DNA from: Halomonas faecis
Lineage (GTDB): Bacteria; Pseudomonadota; Gammaproteobacteria; Pseudomonadales; Halomonadaceae
NCBI RefSeq assembly: GCF_010993975.1
Contig: NZ_JAACZO010000022.1
Span: 248,001-312,000, forward strand
Length of the DNA stretch: 64,000 nucleotides
Reading direction: 5' to 3'
The position numbers and the translations under genes were made by a program. Each line of letters begins with the position of its first letter. Position 1 is the stretch's first letter. The notes below the pieces were generated by a model. The model ran no database searches, was not told where the DNA came from, and worked only from the letters and a program-made list of their open reading frames with translations. Positions 1 through 8,939 of this stretch are shown here, piece by piece.

Positions 1-902
1 CCACCGTGGTCGCCGATACCGGCGACCTCGAGGCCATTCGGCGCTTCGCCCCCCACGATGCCACCACCAACCCATCGCTGATTCTGCAAGCGGCGCAGAC
101 GGAAGCATGGCGTGCCCGGCTGGCCGGTATCGCGCGGCACAGCACCGACATCGACGATGCCCTGGACGCGGTCGCCGTGGAGATTGGCAGTGAAGTGAGC
201 GAGCTGATACCCGGCTACGTCTCCACCGAAGTGAGCGCCAGGCTGTCGTTCGACACCGACGCCACCCTGGCCCGGGCTCGCTCGCTGATCGAACGCTACG
301 CCCGCCACGGCGTCGGACCGGAGCGCATTCTGATCAAGGTCGCCGCCACCTGGGAAGGCATTCGCGCTGCCCAGCAGTTGGAGCGCGAAGGCATTCGCAC
401 CAACCTCACGCTGCTGTTCAGCTTCACCCAGGCCCGTGCCTGCGCCGATGCGGGCGTCACCCTGGTCTCACCTTTCGTCGGCCGTATTCTCGACTGGTAC
501 AAAGCCCAGGAGCCGGAAGCCGACTTCAGCGACGACAACGATCCCGGCGTGCAGTCGGTCAAGCGCATCTACGACCACTTCAAGGGCCACGGCTATCGCA
601 CCGTGGTGATGGGGGCCAGTTTCCGCAACATGGGCGAGATCCTGGCCCTGGCAGGCTGTGACCGGCTGACCATTTCTCCGGCGCTGCTGGGCGAGTTGGC
701 CGCCAGTGAAGGCGACCTGGAGCGTCGGCTGAGCCCCTCGGATGCCGAAACCTCGCCCCCCGAACCCCAGGACGAAGCGGAATTCCGCTGGGCGTTGAAC
801 GAAGACGCCATGGCCACGGAAAAGCTGGCCGAGGGCATTCGCAAGTTCACCGCCGACCAACGCAAGCTGGAAGCCCTGCTCGGAGAACTCCGCCAAGGCT
901 GA
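1..902 (+). CDS. tal: Transaldolase (5' end outside window)
   Basis: Transaldolase transfers a dihydroxyacetone unit between sugar phosphates in the non-oxidative pentose phosphate pathway (cytosol). The first complete codon is at position 3 and the reading frame is open to the window edge. The visible protein starts at the conserved TVVADTGD segment that follows roughly a dozen residues in TalA/TalB, so only a short N-terminus is missing. Family marks are the DATTNPSL motif near the start, the active-site lysine in [11 protein letters not shown], and the FSFTQA and [11 protein letters not shown] segments. The remaining ~299 residues fit a 310-320 aa enzyme. It ends before a strong hairpin facing a convergent operon. 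GTG at position 6 is internal and not the true start. Confidence 0.95.
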   Translation, partial: TVVADTGDLEAIRRFAPHDATTNPSLILQAAQTEAWRARLAGIARHSTDIDDALDAVAVEIGSEVSELIPGYVSTEVSARLSFDTDATLARARSLIERYARHGVGPERILIKVAATWEGIRAAQQLEREGIRTNLTLLFSFTQARACADAGVTLVSPFVGRILDWYKAQEPEADFSDDNDPGVQSVKRIYDHFKGHGYRTVVMGASFRNMGEILALAGCDRLTISPALLGELAASEGDLERRLSPSDAETSPPEPQDEAEFRWALNEDAMATEKLAEGIRKFTADQRKLEALLGELRQG

Positions 903-920
903 CAGGACAGTCAACGGCAA

Positions 921-957
921 CGAATCGGACGCCTTTCTGCAAAGGGCGTCCGGTTCG
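921..957. terminator. Bidirectional hairpin between tal and the STAS gene
   Basis: An imperfect inverted repeat places CGAATCGGACGCC opposite GGCGTCCGGTTCG, with TTT/AAA near the loop. It lies in the short gap between the convergent genes tal and the STAS gene, so it can end transcription from both sides. No long T tract follows. Confidence 0.6.
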
Positions 958-981
958 TCGGGGGAAATGGGTTACGCAACC

Positions 982-1494
982 TCAGTCATGAGACGAAGCG
1001 GTTTCCTGGGACTCGAGCATCTCGACCAACGGTTGGAACTCTTCGCGATTGTGCTCGTTCATGCGCATCAGAATGCGATGCGCCTCGAGAATGCGCTGAC
1101 GAGTGGCTTCCAGATCTGCGGGCACTTCGGGAAGATCGTCGCACAACTCGCATACCTCGGTGACCGGCGCCGCCATCATGGTGAAGAACTGAGCGAACCC
1201 CATCACTTCGAGCATGCGCTGCACATCGGGGTTGTCCACCACGATGGTGGGCTTGTGGTCGATCTTGTCCTGCACGGCCATGGCCACCTTGGCCAGAAAG
1301 CCAAGCGCCGTAGAATCCACGTTGGTCGCCTCACGCAGGTCGATGACCAGCGCCTGGAGCCCCGGCGTTTCGGCCAACTGCTGGGCCTGGGTGTCCAGGG
1401 TGGCACACAGGGTCAGTCGCACGTCACCACACAGCTTGAGCACGAAGACACCGGCGTCGAACGCCGCCTTGACGCGACCCTCATTCATGATCAT
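982..1494 (-). CDS. STAS-domain anti-sigma factor antagonist (HsbA-like)
   Basis: A 170-aa protein with a SpoIIAA/STAS fold over about residues 10-110. The phospho-accepting serine is recognisable in NVDSTALGF after the VIDLREA strand. A charged helical tail of about 60 residues follows, longer than in minimal antagonists. In partner-switching systems such a protein is phosphorylated by an anti-sigma kinase and dephosphorylated by a PP2C phosphatase. The gene immediately upstream encodes exactly such a phosphatase, and the two overlap by 14 bases, so they are co-translated. The arrangement resembles Pseudomonas HsbR-HsbA, which tunes flagellar or biofilm output; that role is inferred here. 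The start may be the ATG at 1494 or, two codons later, at 1488. Confidence 0.8.
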   Translation of the reverse strand: MIMNEGRVKAAFDAGVFVLKLCGDVRLTLCATLDTQAQQLAETPGLQALVIDLREATNVDSTALGFLAKVAMAVQDKIDHKPTIVVDNPDVQRMLEVMGFAQFFTMMAAPVTEVCELCDDLPEVPADLEATRQRILEAHRILMRMNEHNREEFQPLVEMLESQETASSHD

Positions 1495-2686
1495 CGGTAA
1501 ACCCGCTCAGCAACATGATGGTTACATCGTCCAGCAGTTCTTCACCCTCGACTCCCCCTTCGACATCACTTTCCAGGGAAGTGCTCAGAGCCAGGCCATC
1601 GCGCAACTGCACCAGCGTCGTACAGGACACGATGCGTCGTTCCAGCTCCTGGAGCCGCGCATCGAGCGTTTCGCCAGGCAGGCACTCCAGAACGCCGTCC
1701 GAGCACAGCCATAGGCGGAAATGCGCCGGCAGATCGTATTGCAGGCATGGGTACGTCACGTTCGGAAAAAGCCCTACCGGCATGCCTTCACCGGGCAGCT
1801 CGACGGCCTGCTCCTCGCTCACCAGAAGCGGTTTGGGGAGTTGGGCGCCGAGTGAATAGTGAAGAGTCTGGTCGTGATGGTCAATGACCCCGACGAACAG
1901 GGTGGCGTGCTTGCCGATACTGGTATCGAGCAGCTCACGGTTGAGCCGGGCCAGCCAACGTGCCGGCAACGCTTCCGGACTCGTCCCGTCCCACTCGGAC
2001 AGCCAGCGGTTGCACAGCGACTTGAGCAGCACCGTGACGAACGCCGACGAGGCCCCATGTCCGGAAACATCGGCAAAGTAGAACAGCGTAAAGCGCTCAT
2101 CGAAGCGCTGGAAGTCGAGAAAATCCCCCGACAGGTAGAGCGAGGGCGCCATCCAGTAATCGCAGGTCACGCCGCCCAAAGTCTGTTCGTTGGGCGGTAG
2201 CAGCTTGCGTTGGATCTGCCCGCCGGCCTGCTGATCGAGACGCAGCATGCCCAGGTGAGTTTCCAGGCTTTCGTTGAGCTCCTCGAGGTGTTCGTTGAGC
2301 TGGGCGAGCCGCTCGCGGTCATGGGCACGCTCGTCTTCCAGACGATGCAGCTCGATGGCCTTGCGAATCATGCGCCGCAGCAGTTGACCATGACGCAGGG
2401 GCTCGATCACATAGTCGACCAGCCCCACGTCCACGGCGGTGAGCAGATCCTCATCGAGCCGCGAATCGCTCACCACCAGCGTGGGCAGGCGCTCGGTGAG
2501 ACGCGACCACTCCAAGCTCGGTACCGCGCGGGCGTGCACCACCACCAGTGCGGTATCCGCTGGCAGGTCGTCGAGGGTTTCCACTGCCATGACTACCAAA
2601 CCGTCCCGAGCGATGGTATCGGCCAGGGCATCACGGTAGGCGCCGGGCGCGTCGAGCACGCCAATCAGCGGCTTGGCTGCATCCAT
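1481..2686 (-). CDS. PP2C (SpoIIE-type) phosphatase with degenerate receiver domain
   Basis: About 401 aa, start ATG 2686 (the open frame extends upstream into mlaA but that part is low-complexity shadow sequence). Residues ~5-125 look like a response-regulator receiver fold, but the phospho-acceptor position after the hydrophobic strand reads VVVHARAVPS (His instead of Asp), and the conserved Lys before Pro is Glu (VIEPL). It therefore looks like a pseudo-receiver. A coiled-coil linker (~125-165) precedes a PP2C domain with intact metal-binding motifs: SGDFLDF, ADVSGHGASS, SDGVLE and LDDVTIML. Expected role: dephosphorylating the STAS partner encoded next to it. It starts 10 bases after the mlaA stop, in one operon with the FabH-like gene, mlaA and the STAS gene. 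Confidence 0.85.
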   Translation of the reverse strand: MDAAKPLIGVLDAPGAYRDALADTIARDGLVVMAVETLDDLPADTALVVVHARAVPSLEWSRLTERLPTLVVSDSRLDEDLLTAVDVGLVDYVIEPLRHGQLLRRMIRKAIELHRLEDERAHDRERLAQLNEHLEELNESLETHLGMLRLDQQAGGQIQRKLLPPNEQTLGGVTCDYWMAPSLYLSGDFLDFQRFDERFTLFYFADVSGHGASSAFVTVLLKSLCNRWLSEWDGTSPEALPARWLARLNRELLDTSIGKHATLFVGVIDHHDQTLHYSLGAQLPKPLLVSEEQAVELPGEGMPVGLFPNVTYPCLQYDLPAHFRLWLCSDGVLECLPGETLDARLQELERRIVSCTTLVQLRDGLALSTSLESDVEGGVEGEELLDDVTIMLLSGFTDDHE

Positions 2687-2696
2687 GGGACCTGCC

Positions 2697-3482
2697 TCAG
2701 TCGGCGAAATCGGCATCGTCGAAATCGGAGTCATTGAATTCGAAGTCGTCGCTGGCGAAGGGGTCGTCGCCCTGCTCGCCATCGCTGACTTCGAAGCGAC
2801 GCTGCTGTAGATAGGCATCGCGAATGAAGCTGTAGCGATCGCCGCGGATCAGCGACTCCTGATCCAGCAGTCCGGCTCGTGCGTCGACGATGCGCAGCGC
2901 AGTCAGGCCGATGCGCGTGGGGTCATCCTCGATGTAGGTCGTGGGATAGGCGTACATGTCCGCCGGCAGAGCCCCGGTGTCACGCACCGTACTCGCTCCC
3001 AGCAAGGGCAGCACCAGATAGGGCCCCTCCCCGACGCCCCATACCCCCAGGGTCTGGCCGAAATCCTCCTCGCGGCCGGTAATCTCCATGTGAGTGGCAA
3101 AATCCCACAGCCCGCCGATACCCACCGTGGTGTTGATCACGAAGCGCGCGCCGGCGATGCCGGCATTGCCCGGCTTGCCCTGCAAAAGGCTGTTGAGCAG
3201 CGTGCGCAGCTCGCCCAGGTTGGAGAAGAAGTTGCCCACGCCGGTCTGCACCGGCTCCGGCGTCACGGTGCGATAACCCTGAGCCACCGGCTTGAGGGCA
3301 TAGCGATCCACCACCTCGTTGAAGGCGAACACGCGCCGATTGAAGCCCTCCCAGGGGTCGTCGGGGTTGCGCTCTTCAGGAGCCGGCGTGCTGGCACATC
3401 CCGCCAGCAGCCCCAGCGCTAGCAGAGCGCCGACTGGGACTTTTCCCTTGCGCCGCTCACCCATTCCGCTGCCTCTCTGCAT
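2697..3482 (-). CDS. mlaA: MlaA-family outer-membrane lipoprotein
   Basis: MlaA (VacJ) sits in the outer membrane, where it extracts misplaced phospholipids from the outer leaflet and hands them to periplasmic MlaC. The protein (about 261 aa from ATG 3482) has a lipoprotein signal with lipobox LLAGC at residues 25-29, then the family core NPDDPWEGFNR, FNxxVDRY, GNFFSNLGE, FVINTTVG and EDFGQTLGVWG. The C-terminus carries an unusual acidic Asp/Phe/Glu tail of about 20 residues. Possible starts are 3506 (ATGA overlap with the upstream gene), 3482 (GGAGG 6 bases upstream) and 3464 (AGAGG 7 bases upstream); all give the same mature lipoprotein. The mla transporter genes mlaBCDEF are not in the window. 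Confidence 0.9.
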   Translation of the reverse strand: MQRGSGMGERRKGKVPVGALLALGLLAGCASTPAPEERNPDDPWEGFNRRVFAFNEVVDRYALKPVAQGYRTVTPEPVQTGVGNFFSNLGELRTLLNSLLQGKPGNAGIAGARFVINTTVGIGGLWDFATHMEITGREEDFGQTLGVWGVGEGPYLVLPLLGASTVRDTGALPADMYAYPTTYIEDDPTRIGLTALRIVDARAGLLDQESLIRGDRYSFIRDAYLQQRRFEVSDGEQGDDPFASDDFEFNDSDFDDADFAD

Positions 3483-3502
3483 GTCCCGCCTCCGCTCGCG
3501 CC

Positions 3503-4624
3503 TCATTGTCGGCGCACCACGACACTGCCGGCACTGTAGCCGGCACCGAAGGAACAGACCACCCCCAGCGCACCGGATGTCAGATCGTCGCGGTGCAGGT
3601 GGAAGGCGATGATCGATCCCGCCGAACTGGTGTTGGCATAGCGATCGAGGATCACCGGCGCCTCGCGCACCGTCGGCTCACGACCCAGCACGCGCCGGGC
3701 GATCAGGTCATTCATGTGACGATTGGCCTGATGCAGCCACAGCCGAGAGAGGTCGTCACCCGACAGCGACAGGCTGGCCAGGTGATCGGTAATCAACGAC
3801 GACACCAGGGGACACACCTCCTTGAACACCCGCCGGCCCTCCTGCACGAAGAGCTTGTCGACCGCCAACGGGTCGCTGTCGGTCACGCGATTGAGGAAGC
3901 CGGCATTGTTGCGTATGGCATTGGAGAAACGGGTCGTGAGCCGAGTCCCCAGTATGCCGAAACGAGCCTCGGCCGTCGTCAGATCGTCGCGCTCGACCAC
4001 GATGGCCGTGCAGGCATCGCCAAAGATGAAGTGGCTGTCGCGATCGCGGAAGTTGAGGTGGGCCGAGCAGATTTCCGGATTGACCACCAGTGCGCGGCGA
4101 GCATTGCCGGCGCGAATGGCGTTGGCCGCGGTCTCGATGGCGAAGGTGGCCGACGAACAGGCCACGTTCATGTCGAAGGCGTAGCCTCCGGCACCCAGCG
4201 CCGATTGCATCTCCACGGCCACTGCCGGGTAAGGGCGCTCCAGATTGGAGCAGCCCACGATCACCAGGTCGATGTCGCCAGCCGCCACGCCGGCCGTCTG
4301 CAAAGCGTCGCCGGCAGCGGCCAGGCCCATTTCGCACTGGATGGAGGGCTCGTCGTTGCGCCGCTCACGCAGTCGCGGGCGCATCCGCTCGGGGTCCAGG
4401 ATGCCCTCGGCATCGAGCACGTAGCGGCTGTGGATGCCCGATGCCTTGACGATGAACTCGCTGCTGGAGTGCGCCAAGGGCTCGCGTTCACCGGCGGCAA
4501 TGGCCTCGGCATTGCGTGCGTTCTCGGCATCCACCCAGGCGTTGAACGCCGTCACCAGTGACGCGTTGTCGATGGCGTGCTCCGGTGTGTAAAGTCCCGT
4601 GCCGGTGATCACGACCTCTGTCAT
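3503..4624 (-). CDS. Beta-ketoacyl-ACP synthase III-like enzyme
   Basis: A 373-aa thiolase-fold condensing enzyme of the FabH class. The catalytic triad is visible: Cys156 in NVACSSATF, His298 in LWLHQANRH and Asn331 in RYANTSSAGS. It is longer than housekeeping FabH (~317 aa) because of an N-terminal insertion with an Asn/Ala/Glu-rich helix (residues ~25-60). Length and sequence recall the Pseudomonas aeruginosa PA3286-type enzyme, which diverts beta-oxidation acyl-CoA into fatty acid synthesis; that match is from memory. It is the first gene of an operon with mlaA and a PP2C/STAS pair, linking lipid supply, envelope lipid asymmetry and a signalling switch. About 130 bases upstream to hrpA hold only a small GCACCG/CGGTGC hairpin (4712-4729) and no convincing promoter. 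Confidence 0.85.
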   Translation of the reverse strand: MTEVVITGTGLYTPEHAIDNASLVTAFNAWVDAENARNAEAIAAGEREPLAHSSSEFIVKASGIHSRYVLDAEGILDPERMRPRLRERRNDEPSIQCEMGLAAAGDALQTAGVAAGDIDLVIVGCSNLERPYPAVAVEMQSALGAGGYAFDMNVACSSATFAIETAANAIRAGNARRALVVNPEICSAHLNFRDRDSHFIFGDACTAIVVERDDLTTAEARFGILGTRLTTRFSNAIRNNAGFLNRVTDSDPLAVDKLFVQEGRRVFKEVCPLVSSLITDHLASLSLSGDDLSRLWLHQANRHMNDLIARRVLGREPTVREAPVILDRYANTSSAGSIIAFHLHRDDLTSGALGVVCSFGAGYSAGSVVVRRQ

Positions 4625-4753
4625 GTCTGTCTTCTCCTAACTGGCTCCAGGCCTGGTCCGCAGACCGGCTACGCTCGCCGACGGCTCCGACGGGCCCAAA
4701 CCCGCGACTTGGCACCGACCGTGCGGTGCTCGTGTTCTGTTCACGCTCGACGC

Positions 4754-7700
4754 TCATCCGCCGTGGCCGATGAGCTCTGCCCAACGCTTTTCGAGACGCT
4801 TGGCGGAAACGGGAAACGCCGTTCCCAGCTGCTGAGCGAAGTGCGACACGCGCAACTCCTCGATCCACCAGCGAAATTCGACCAGCGCCGGCTCCCCGTG
4901 CCCGCCGCGGCGCTGGCTCTCACGGCGAGCCGCCAGGCGCTCTTCGAAGGCCTGGACCTCCTGCATGTGCATCTGATCGCGCATGCGCTCCCGCGGCGCC
5001 TTCTCCAGACGAATCAGCGCTGCCTCCATGTAGCGCGGGTACTCGGCCAGCCAGACGCCGGCCTCAGTGACGAAGCCGGGGTACACCAGCCGCGCCATCT
5101 GGGCCTTCAGATCACTGTATACCAGCGCCAGGGCCAGGTTCAGGTTGCCCTTCAACGCCTTGGTGACCGCAAGGTGACCCTCCAGAGCGCGCTTCAGGTT
5201 GGCCACCAACGCCTCGGCGCAAGGCACGAGCTCGGCCCGCGTCGCCGCCAGGCGTGACTCCAGGTCGGATGCCGAACGCGGCAACGGCTCCACCGCCACC
5301 ACCTGCTGGAAGACGGCGCCGATCACGTCATCGACGAGCTGGCGCTTGCTGCCCACCTTGGCGAACAGCAAGGCACAGGTCTCGAGTTGCTTGATCCGCT
5401 CGATCTCGCGTGCCGAATCGGCCAGGCGCTGCCGAGCCAGCTGTACGATTCCCTGGCGATGTGCCGCACTCGCCTTGTCGGGATGGTCGAAGAGCTCGAC
5501 CCGAAAGCGCTCCCCCTCGGGAACCAGGGCGGGATAGGCTTCCACGCGGATGCCGGCCTGGGAGGTGACCCGCGACTCGGGCAGCGGCGTCTCAGGCAGT
5601 GTCTCCACCGGCGCGGCAAGGCGCGCCTCTTCGGCGAGTGCCCGCGTGCCCTGCCCCGCCGCCTGTTCGAAGCGACGCTCCAGTTCGCCAACGTCCCGGC
5701 CCTGCCCCAGCGTGCGGCCCTCGTGGTCCACCACGCGCACGTTCATCACCAGGTGCGGTTCGAGCTGGTCCAGACGCCAGTCGTCGGCATGCAGACGCAT
5801 GCCGGTCTTGCGCCGCAGGAACTCGCCCAGCGCTTCGGTGAGCGGCACGTCGTCGGGCGTGAGAGCCTCCAGCGCCGCATCCACCCAGTCGGGAATCGGC
5901 ACCACCTGGCGACGCACCGACTTGGGCAACGACTTCATCAGGGCAATGCACTTCTCGCGCCGCAGGCCGGGCACCAGCCATTCGAGGCGGGCGGTGGGCA
6001 GTTGCGGAAGCATGGCCGCCGGCACGGTGAGGGTGACGCCATCGTCGGGCGCGCCCGGCTCGAAGCGATAGCCGAGCGGATAGCGCACGCCGTTCAGCAC
6101 CAGCTCATCGGGATAGTCCGAGGCGGTGACTTCCTCGGCCTCCCGCGCCTGCAGTGCCGCACGGTCGAACTTGAGGATATCGGGGTCGGCGGCTTCGGCC
6201 TTCTTGCGCCATGCCTCGAATCCCCTGCCGCTATGGATGTCACCGGGAAGGCGCGCGTCGTAGAAAGCGAACAGTGTCTCCTCGTCGACCAGGATATCGC
6301 GCTTGCGGGCCCGGTCCTCGAGCTCCTCGACCTCGGCGACCAAGGCCCGGTTGTGGGCGAAGAACTCACCCTGGGTGCGAAACTCGCCCTCCACCAGAGC
6401 GCGGCGGATGAACAGCTCCCGGGCCTCGCCAGGGGCGATGGGCCCATAATGCACCTTGCGCCCGCTGACGATGGGCAGGCCAAACAGGGTCACCTGCTCC
6501 TTGGCCACGACCTGACCACGCTTCATCTCCCAGTGCGGCTCGGCGTAGCTGCGCTTGACCAGGTGCCCGGCCACGGGCTCGATCCACTGCGGGTCAATCC
6601 TGGCCACGGTACGCCCGAACAGACGGCTGGTCTCGACCAGTTCGAAGGCCATCAGCCACTTGGGCGCTTTCTTGGCCAGGCCCGATCCGGGATGAATGAA
6701 GAACTTTCGGTTGCGCGCTCCGAGGTACTCACGATTCTCGGTGAGCAGGCCGAGATGCGACAGGAGCCCCGGCAACAGCGCCCGGTGCAACTGGATGGCA
6801 TTGTGGCGACGCGCCTGGGCACGGGCCTCGTCGCTCGACTCCCCGTCTGTCGCGGACTCGGGCAACGGCGGCGGCACTTCGATGGCCATGTCGCGCAGCA
6901 GCTGGCGCAGCTGGCGGAAGGTATCGTGCCATTCGCGCATGCGCAGATAATTGATGTAGCGCTCCCGGCACCAGCGCCGCAGCTGGTTGCCCGAGAGCGT
7001 CTCGCGGGCCGCCTCGAAGCCTTGCCACAGATTGAGCAGCGCGACGAAGTCGGATTCCGGATCCTGCCAGCGGCGGTGCGCCTGGTCGGCGGCCTCACGC
7101 TTGTCCGCCGGGCGGTCACGGGGATCCTGCACCGCCAGGCCGGCCACCGCGATCAGCACTTGGCGCAACCCGCCCTGCTCGGCACCGGCCAGCACCATGC
7201 GTGCCAGGCGCGGGTCGATGGGCAGCCGCGCCAATTTGCGCCCCATGTCGGTGAGTCGTTGGCTGGCGTCGACCGCGCCCAGCTCGAAGAGCAGCTTGAA
7301 GCCATCGGTGACGAAGCGCGAATCCGGCGGATCGACGAAGGGAAAACGCTCGATGTCACCCAGACCCAGCGACAGCATGGAGAGAATCACCGAGGCCAGG
7401 TTGGTGCGGCGGATCTCTGGGTCGGTGAATTCGGGCCGGGCGAGGAAATCCTCCTCGTCATAGAGACGAATGCACACGCCCTCGGCCACGCGGCCGCAGC
7501 GCCCCTTGCGCTGGTTGGCGCTGGCCTGGCTGATCGGCTCCACCGGCAGGCGCTGGATCTTGGCACGATAGCTGTAGCGGCTGATGCGCACCAGGCCCGG
7601 GTCGATCACGTAGCGAATGCCCGGTACGGTCAGTGACGTTTCGGCCACGTTGGTGGAAAGCACGATGCGCCGCCCCTTGTGCGAGGCGAAAACCCGGTTT

Positions 7701-8797
7701 TGCTCGGCGTTGGAGAGCCGTGCATAGAGCGGCAGGATCTCGGTACCCTTGAGATCGGCGCGGCGCAGGGTATCCGCGGTTTCGCGGATTTCGCGCTCGC
7801 CGGGCAGGAACACCAGGATGTCACGCGGGCCATGGAACCAGCGCTTATCGCGCTCGATGCGCTCGATCTCCTCCACGGCGTGGAGAATGCCTTCCTGAAG
7901 GGTCCGGTCGGCCTCGTTGTCGGCCTCGCGCACCAGCGGCCGATAACGCACCTCCACCGGATGAGTGCGGCCCGACACCTCCACTACCGGCGCGGGCTCC
8001 GGCTCGCCCGTGTCGGCTTCCGTGCCACCACCGGACAATGCAAAGTGTGCGGCGAAGCGCTCCACGTCGATGGTCGCCGAGGTGATGATCACCTTCAGGT
8101 CGGGGCGACGCGGCAACAGCCGCTTGAGGTAGCCGAGCAGGAAGTCGATGTTGAGGCTGCGTTCGTGGGCCTCGTCGATGATGATCGCCTCATAGCGACC
8201 CAGGTCCGGATCGTGGCGCGTCTCCGCCAGCAGGATGCCGTCGGTCATCAGCTTGACCAGGGTGTCGTCGCCGCTCTGGTCGGTGAAACGCACCTGGTAG
8301 CCCACCTGTTCGCCCAGCGGTGTCTCGAGCTCTTCGGCGAGACGCGCTGCCACCGAACGCGCCGCCAGACGCCGCGGCTGAGTATGCCCCACCAGGCCAC
8401 GCCGCCCGAGCCCCAGTTCCAGGCACAACTTGGGCAGCTGGGTGGTCTTGCCGGAGCCCGTTTCACCGGCCACCACCACCACCTGATGATCCCGCAGAGC
8501 GGCGAGGATATCCTCGCGGCGCTCGGCCACCGGCAGGTCGGGCGGGTAGTTCAGGGTGACTGGAAGTGCATGGCGACGTGCCGCCTGCGCCCGGGACGTC
8601 TCGATCGCCTCGGCCACCCGGGGAAGTCCGCGATCGACCGGTTTGCCTTCTTTCAGCCGGCGCGCCAGACCACCCAAGCGTTTCTCCAGAGTCGGCCGGT
8701 CGCGCAGCATGACGCCGTCGAGCGCCTGCTTCAGGCGCTCGATCTGCACGGTATCCGTAGGCGCGGTAACGGAGCGGGGACGAGTTGTGGTGGTCAC
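4754..8797 (-). CDS. hrpA: ATP-dependent RNA helicase HrpA
   Basis: A DEAH-box helicase of about 1347 aa, close to the 1300 aa of E. coli HrpA. It acts on mRNA and ribosome-associated RNA; in E. coli HrpA resolves stalled or collided ribosomes. Motifs in order: GETGSGKTTQLPK (Walker A), TQPRRLAARSVA, DEAHERSLN, SATID, the helicase C-terminal region with STNVAETSLT and QRKGRCGR, then helicase-associated, OB-fold and the long HrpA-specific C-terminal domain. I chose GTG 8797 because GAGG lies 5 bases upstream and the protein then begins like the family. An ATG at 8857 is possible but would place the start inside a hairpin. Downstream comes the FabH-like gene. Confidence 0.93.
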   Translation of the reverse strand: MTTTTRPRSVTAPTDTVQIERLKQALDGVMLRDRPTLEKRLGGLARRLKEGKPVDRGLPRVAEAIETSRAQAARRHALPVTLNYPPDLPVAERREDILAALRDHQVVVVAGETGSGKTTQLPKLCLELGLGRRGLVGHTQPRRLAARSVAARLAEELETPLGEQVGYQVRFTDQSGDDTLVKLMTDGILLAETRHDPDLGRYEAIIIDEAHERSLNIDFLLGYLKRLLPRRPDLKVIITSATIDVERFAAHFALSGGGTEADTGEPEPAPVVEVSGRTHPVEVRYRPLVREADNEADRTLQEGILHAVEEIERIERDKRWFHGPRDILVFLPGEREIRETADTLRRADLKGTEILPLYARLSNAEQNRVFASHKGRRIVLSTNVAETSLTVPGIRYVIDPGLVRISRYSYRAKIQRLPVEPISQASANQRKGRCGRVAEGVCIRLYDEEDFLARPEFTDPEIRRTNLASVILSMLSLGLGDIERFPFVDPPDSRFVTDGFKLLFELGAVDASQRLTDMGRKLARLPIDPRLARMVLAGAEQGGLRQVLIAVAGLAVQDPRDRPADKREAADQAHRRWQDPESDFVALLNLWQGFEAARETLSGNQLRRWCRERYINYLRMREWHDTFRQLRQLLRDMAIEVPPPLPESATDGESSDEARAQARRHNAIQLHRALLPGLLSHLGLLTENREYLGARNRKFFIHPGSGLAKKAPKWLMAFELVETSRLFGRTVARIDPQWIEPVAGHLVKRSYAEPHWEMKRGQVVAKEQVTLFGLPIVSGRKVHYGPIAPGEARELFIRRALVEGEFRTQGEFFAHNRALVAEVEELEDRARKRDILVDEETLFAFYDARLPGDIHSGRGFEAWRKKAEAADPDILKFDRAALQAREAEEVTASDYPDELVLNGVRYPLGYRFEPGAPDDGVTLTVPAAMLPQLPTARLEWLVPGLRREKCIALMKSLPKSVRRQVVPIPDWVDAALEALTPDDVPLTEALGEFLRRKTGMRLHADDWRLDQLEPHLVMNVRVVDHEGRTLGQGRDVGELERRFEQAAGQGTRALAEEARLAAPVETLPETPLPESRVTSQAGIRVEAYPALVPEGERFRVELFDHPDKASAAHRQGIVQLARQRLADSAREIERIKQLETCALLFAKVGSKRQLVDDVIGAVFQQVVAVEPLPRSASDLESRLAATRAELVPCAEALVANLKRALEGHLAVTKALKGNLNLALALVYSDLKAQMARLVYPGFVTEAGVWLAEYPRYMEAALIRLEKAPRERMRDQMHMQEVQAFEERLAARRESQRRGGHGEPALVEFRWWIEELRVSHFAQQLGTAFPVSAKRLEKRWAELIGHGG

Positions 8798-8818
8798 GAC
8801 ATCCTCAGGCGCTGAAAC

Positions 8819-8855
8819 GAGCTGCCCGCCCCGGCATGGCCGGTGCGGGCAGCTC
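8819..8855 (-). terminator. Strong hairpin between fadD and hrpA
   Basis: A perfect 11-bp inverted repeat (GAGCTGCCCGC ... GCGGGCAGCTC), extended by an inner CCGGC/GCCGG stem, lies between the fadD stop and the hrpA start. On the minus strand it is followed by TCGTTTC rather than a full U tract, so it may be a weak terminator or attenuator. Its position supports the GTG start of hrpA at 8797. Confidence 0.55.
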
Positions 8856-8939
8856 ATTGTAACGCCGGCAGCGCACCGGCGGCCAATTTCCGCGATTGTC
8901 GTTGTCTATCAAACGATCGATCACCGGCTATCGGCGAGA

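Noticed and set aside
5387..7636. A 749-codon plus-strand open frame opposite hrpA
   Set aside because: It is antisense to a clearly conserved helicase and its translation has no domain; long shadow frames are expected in high-GC coding DNA.
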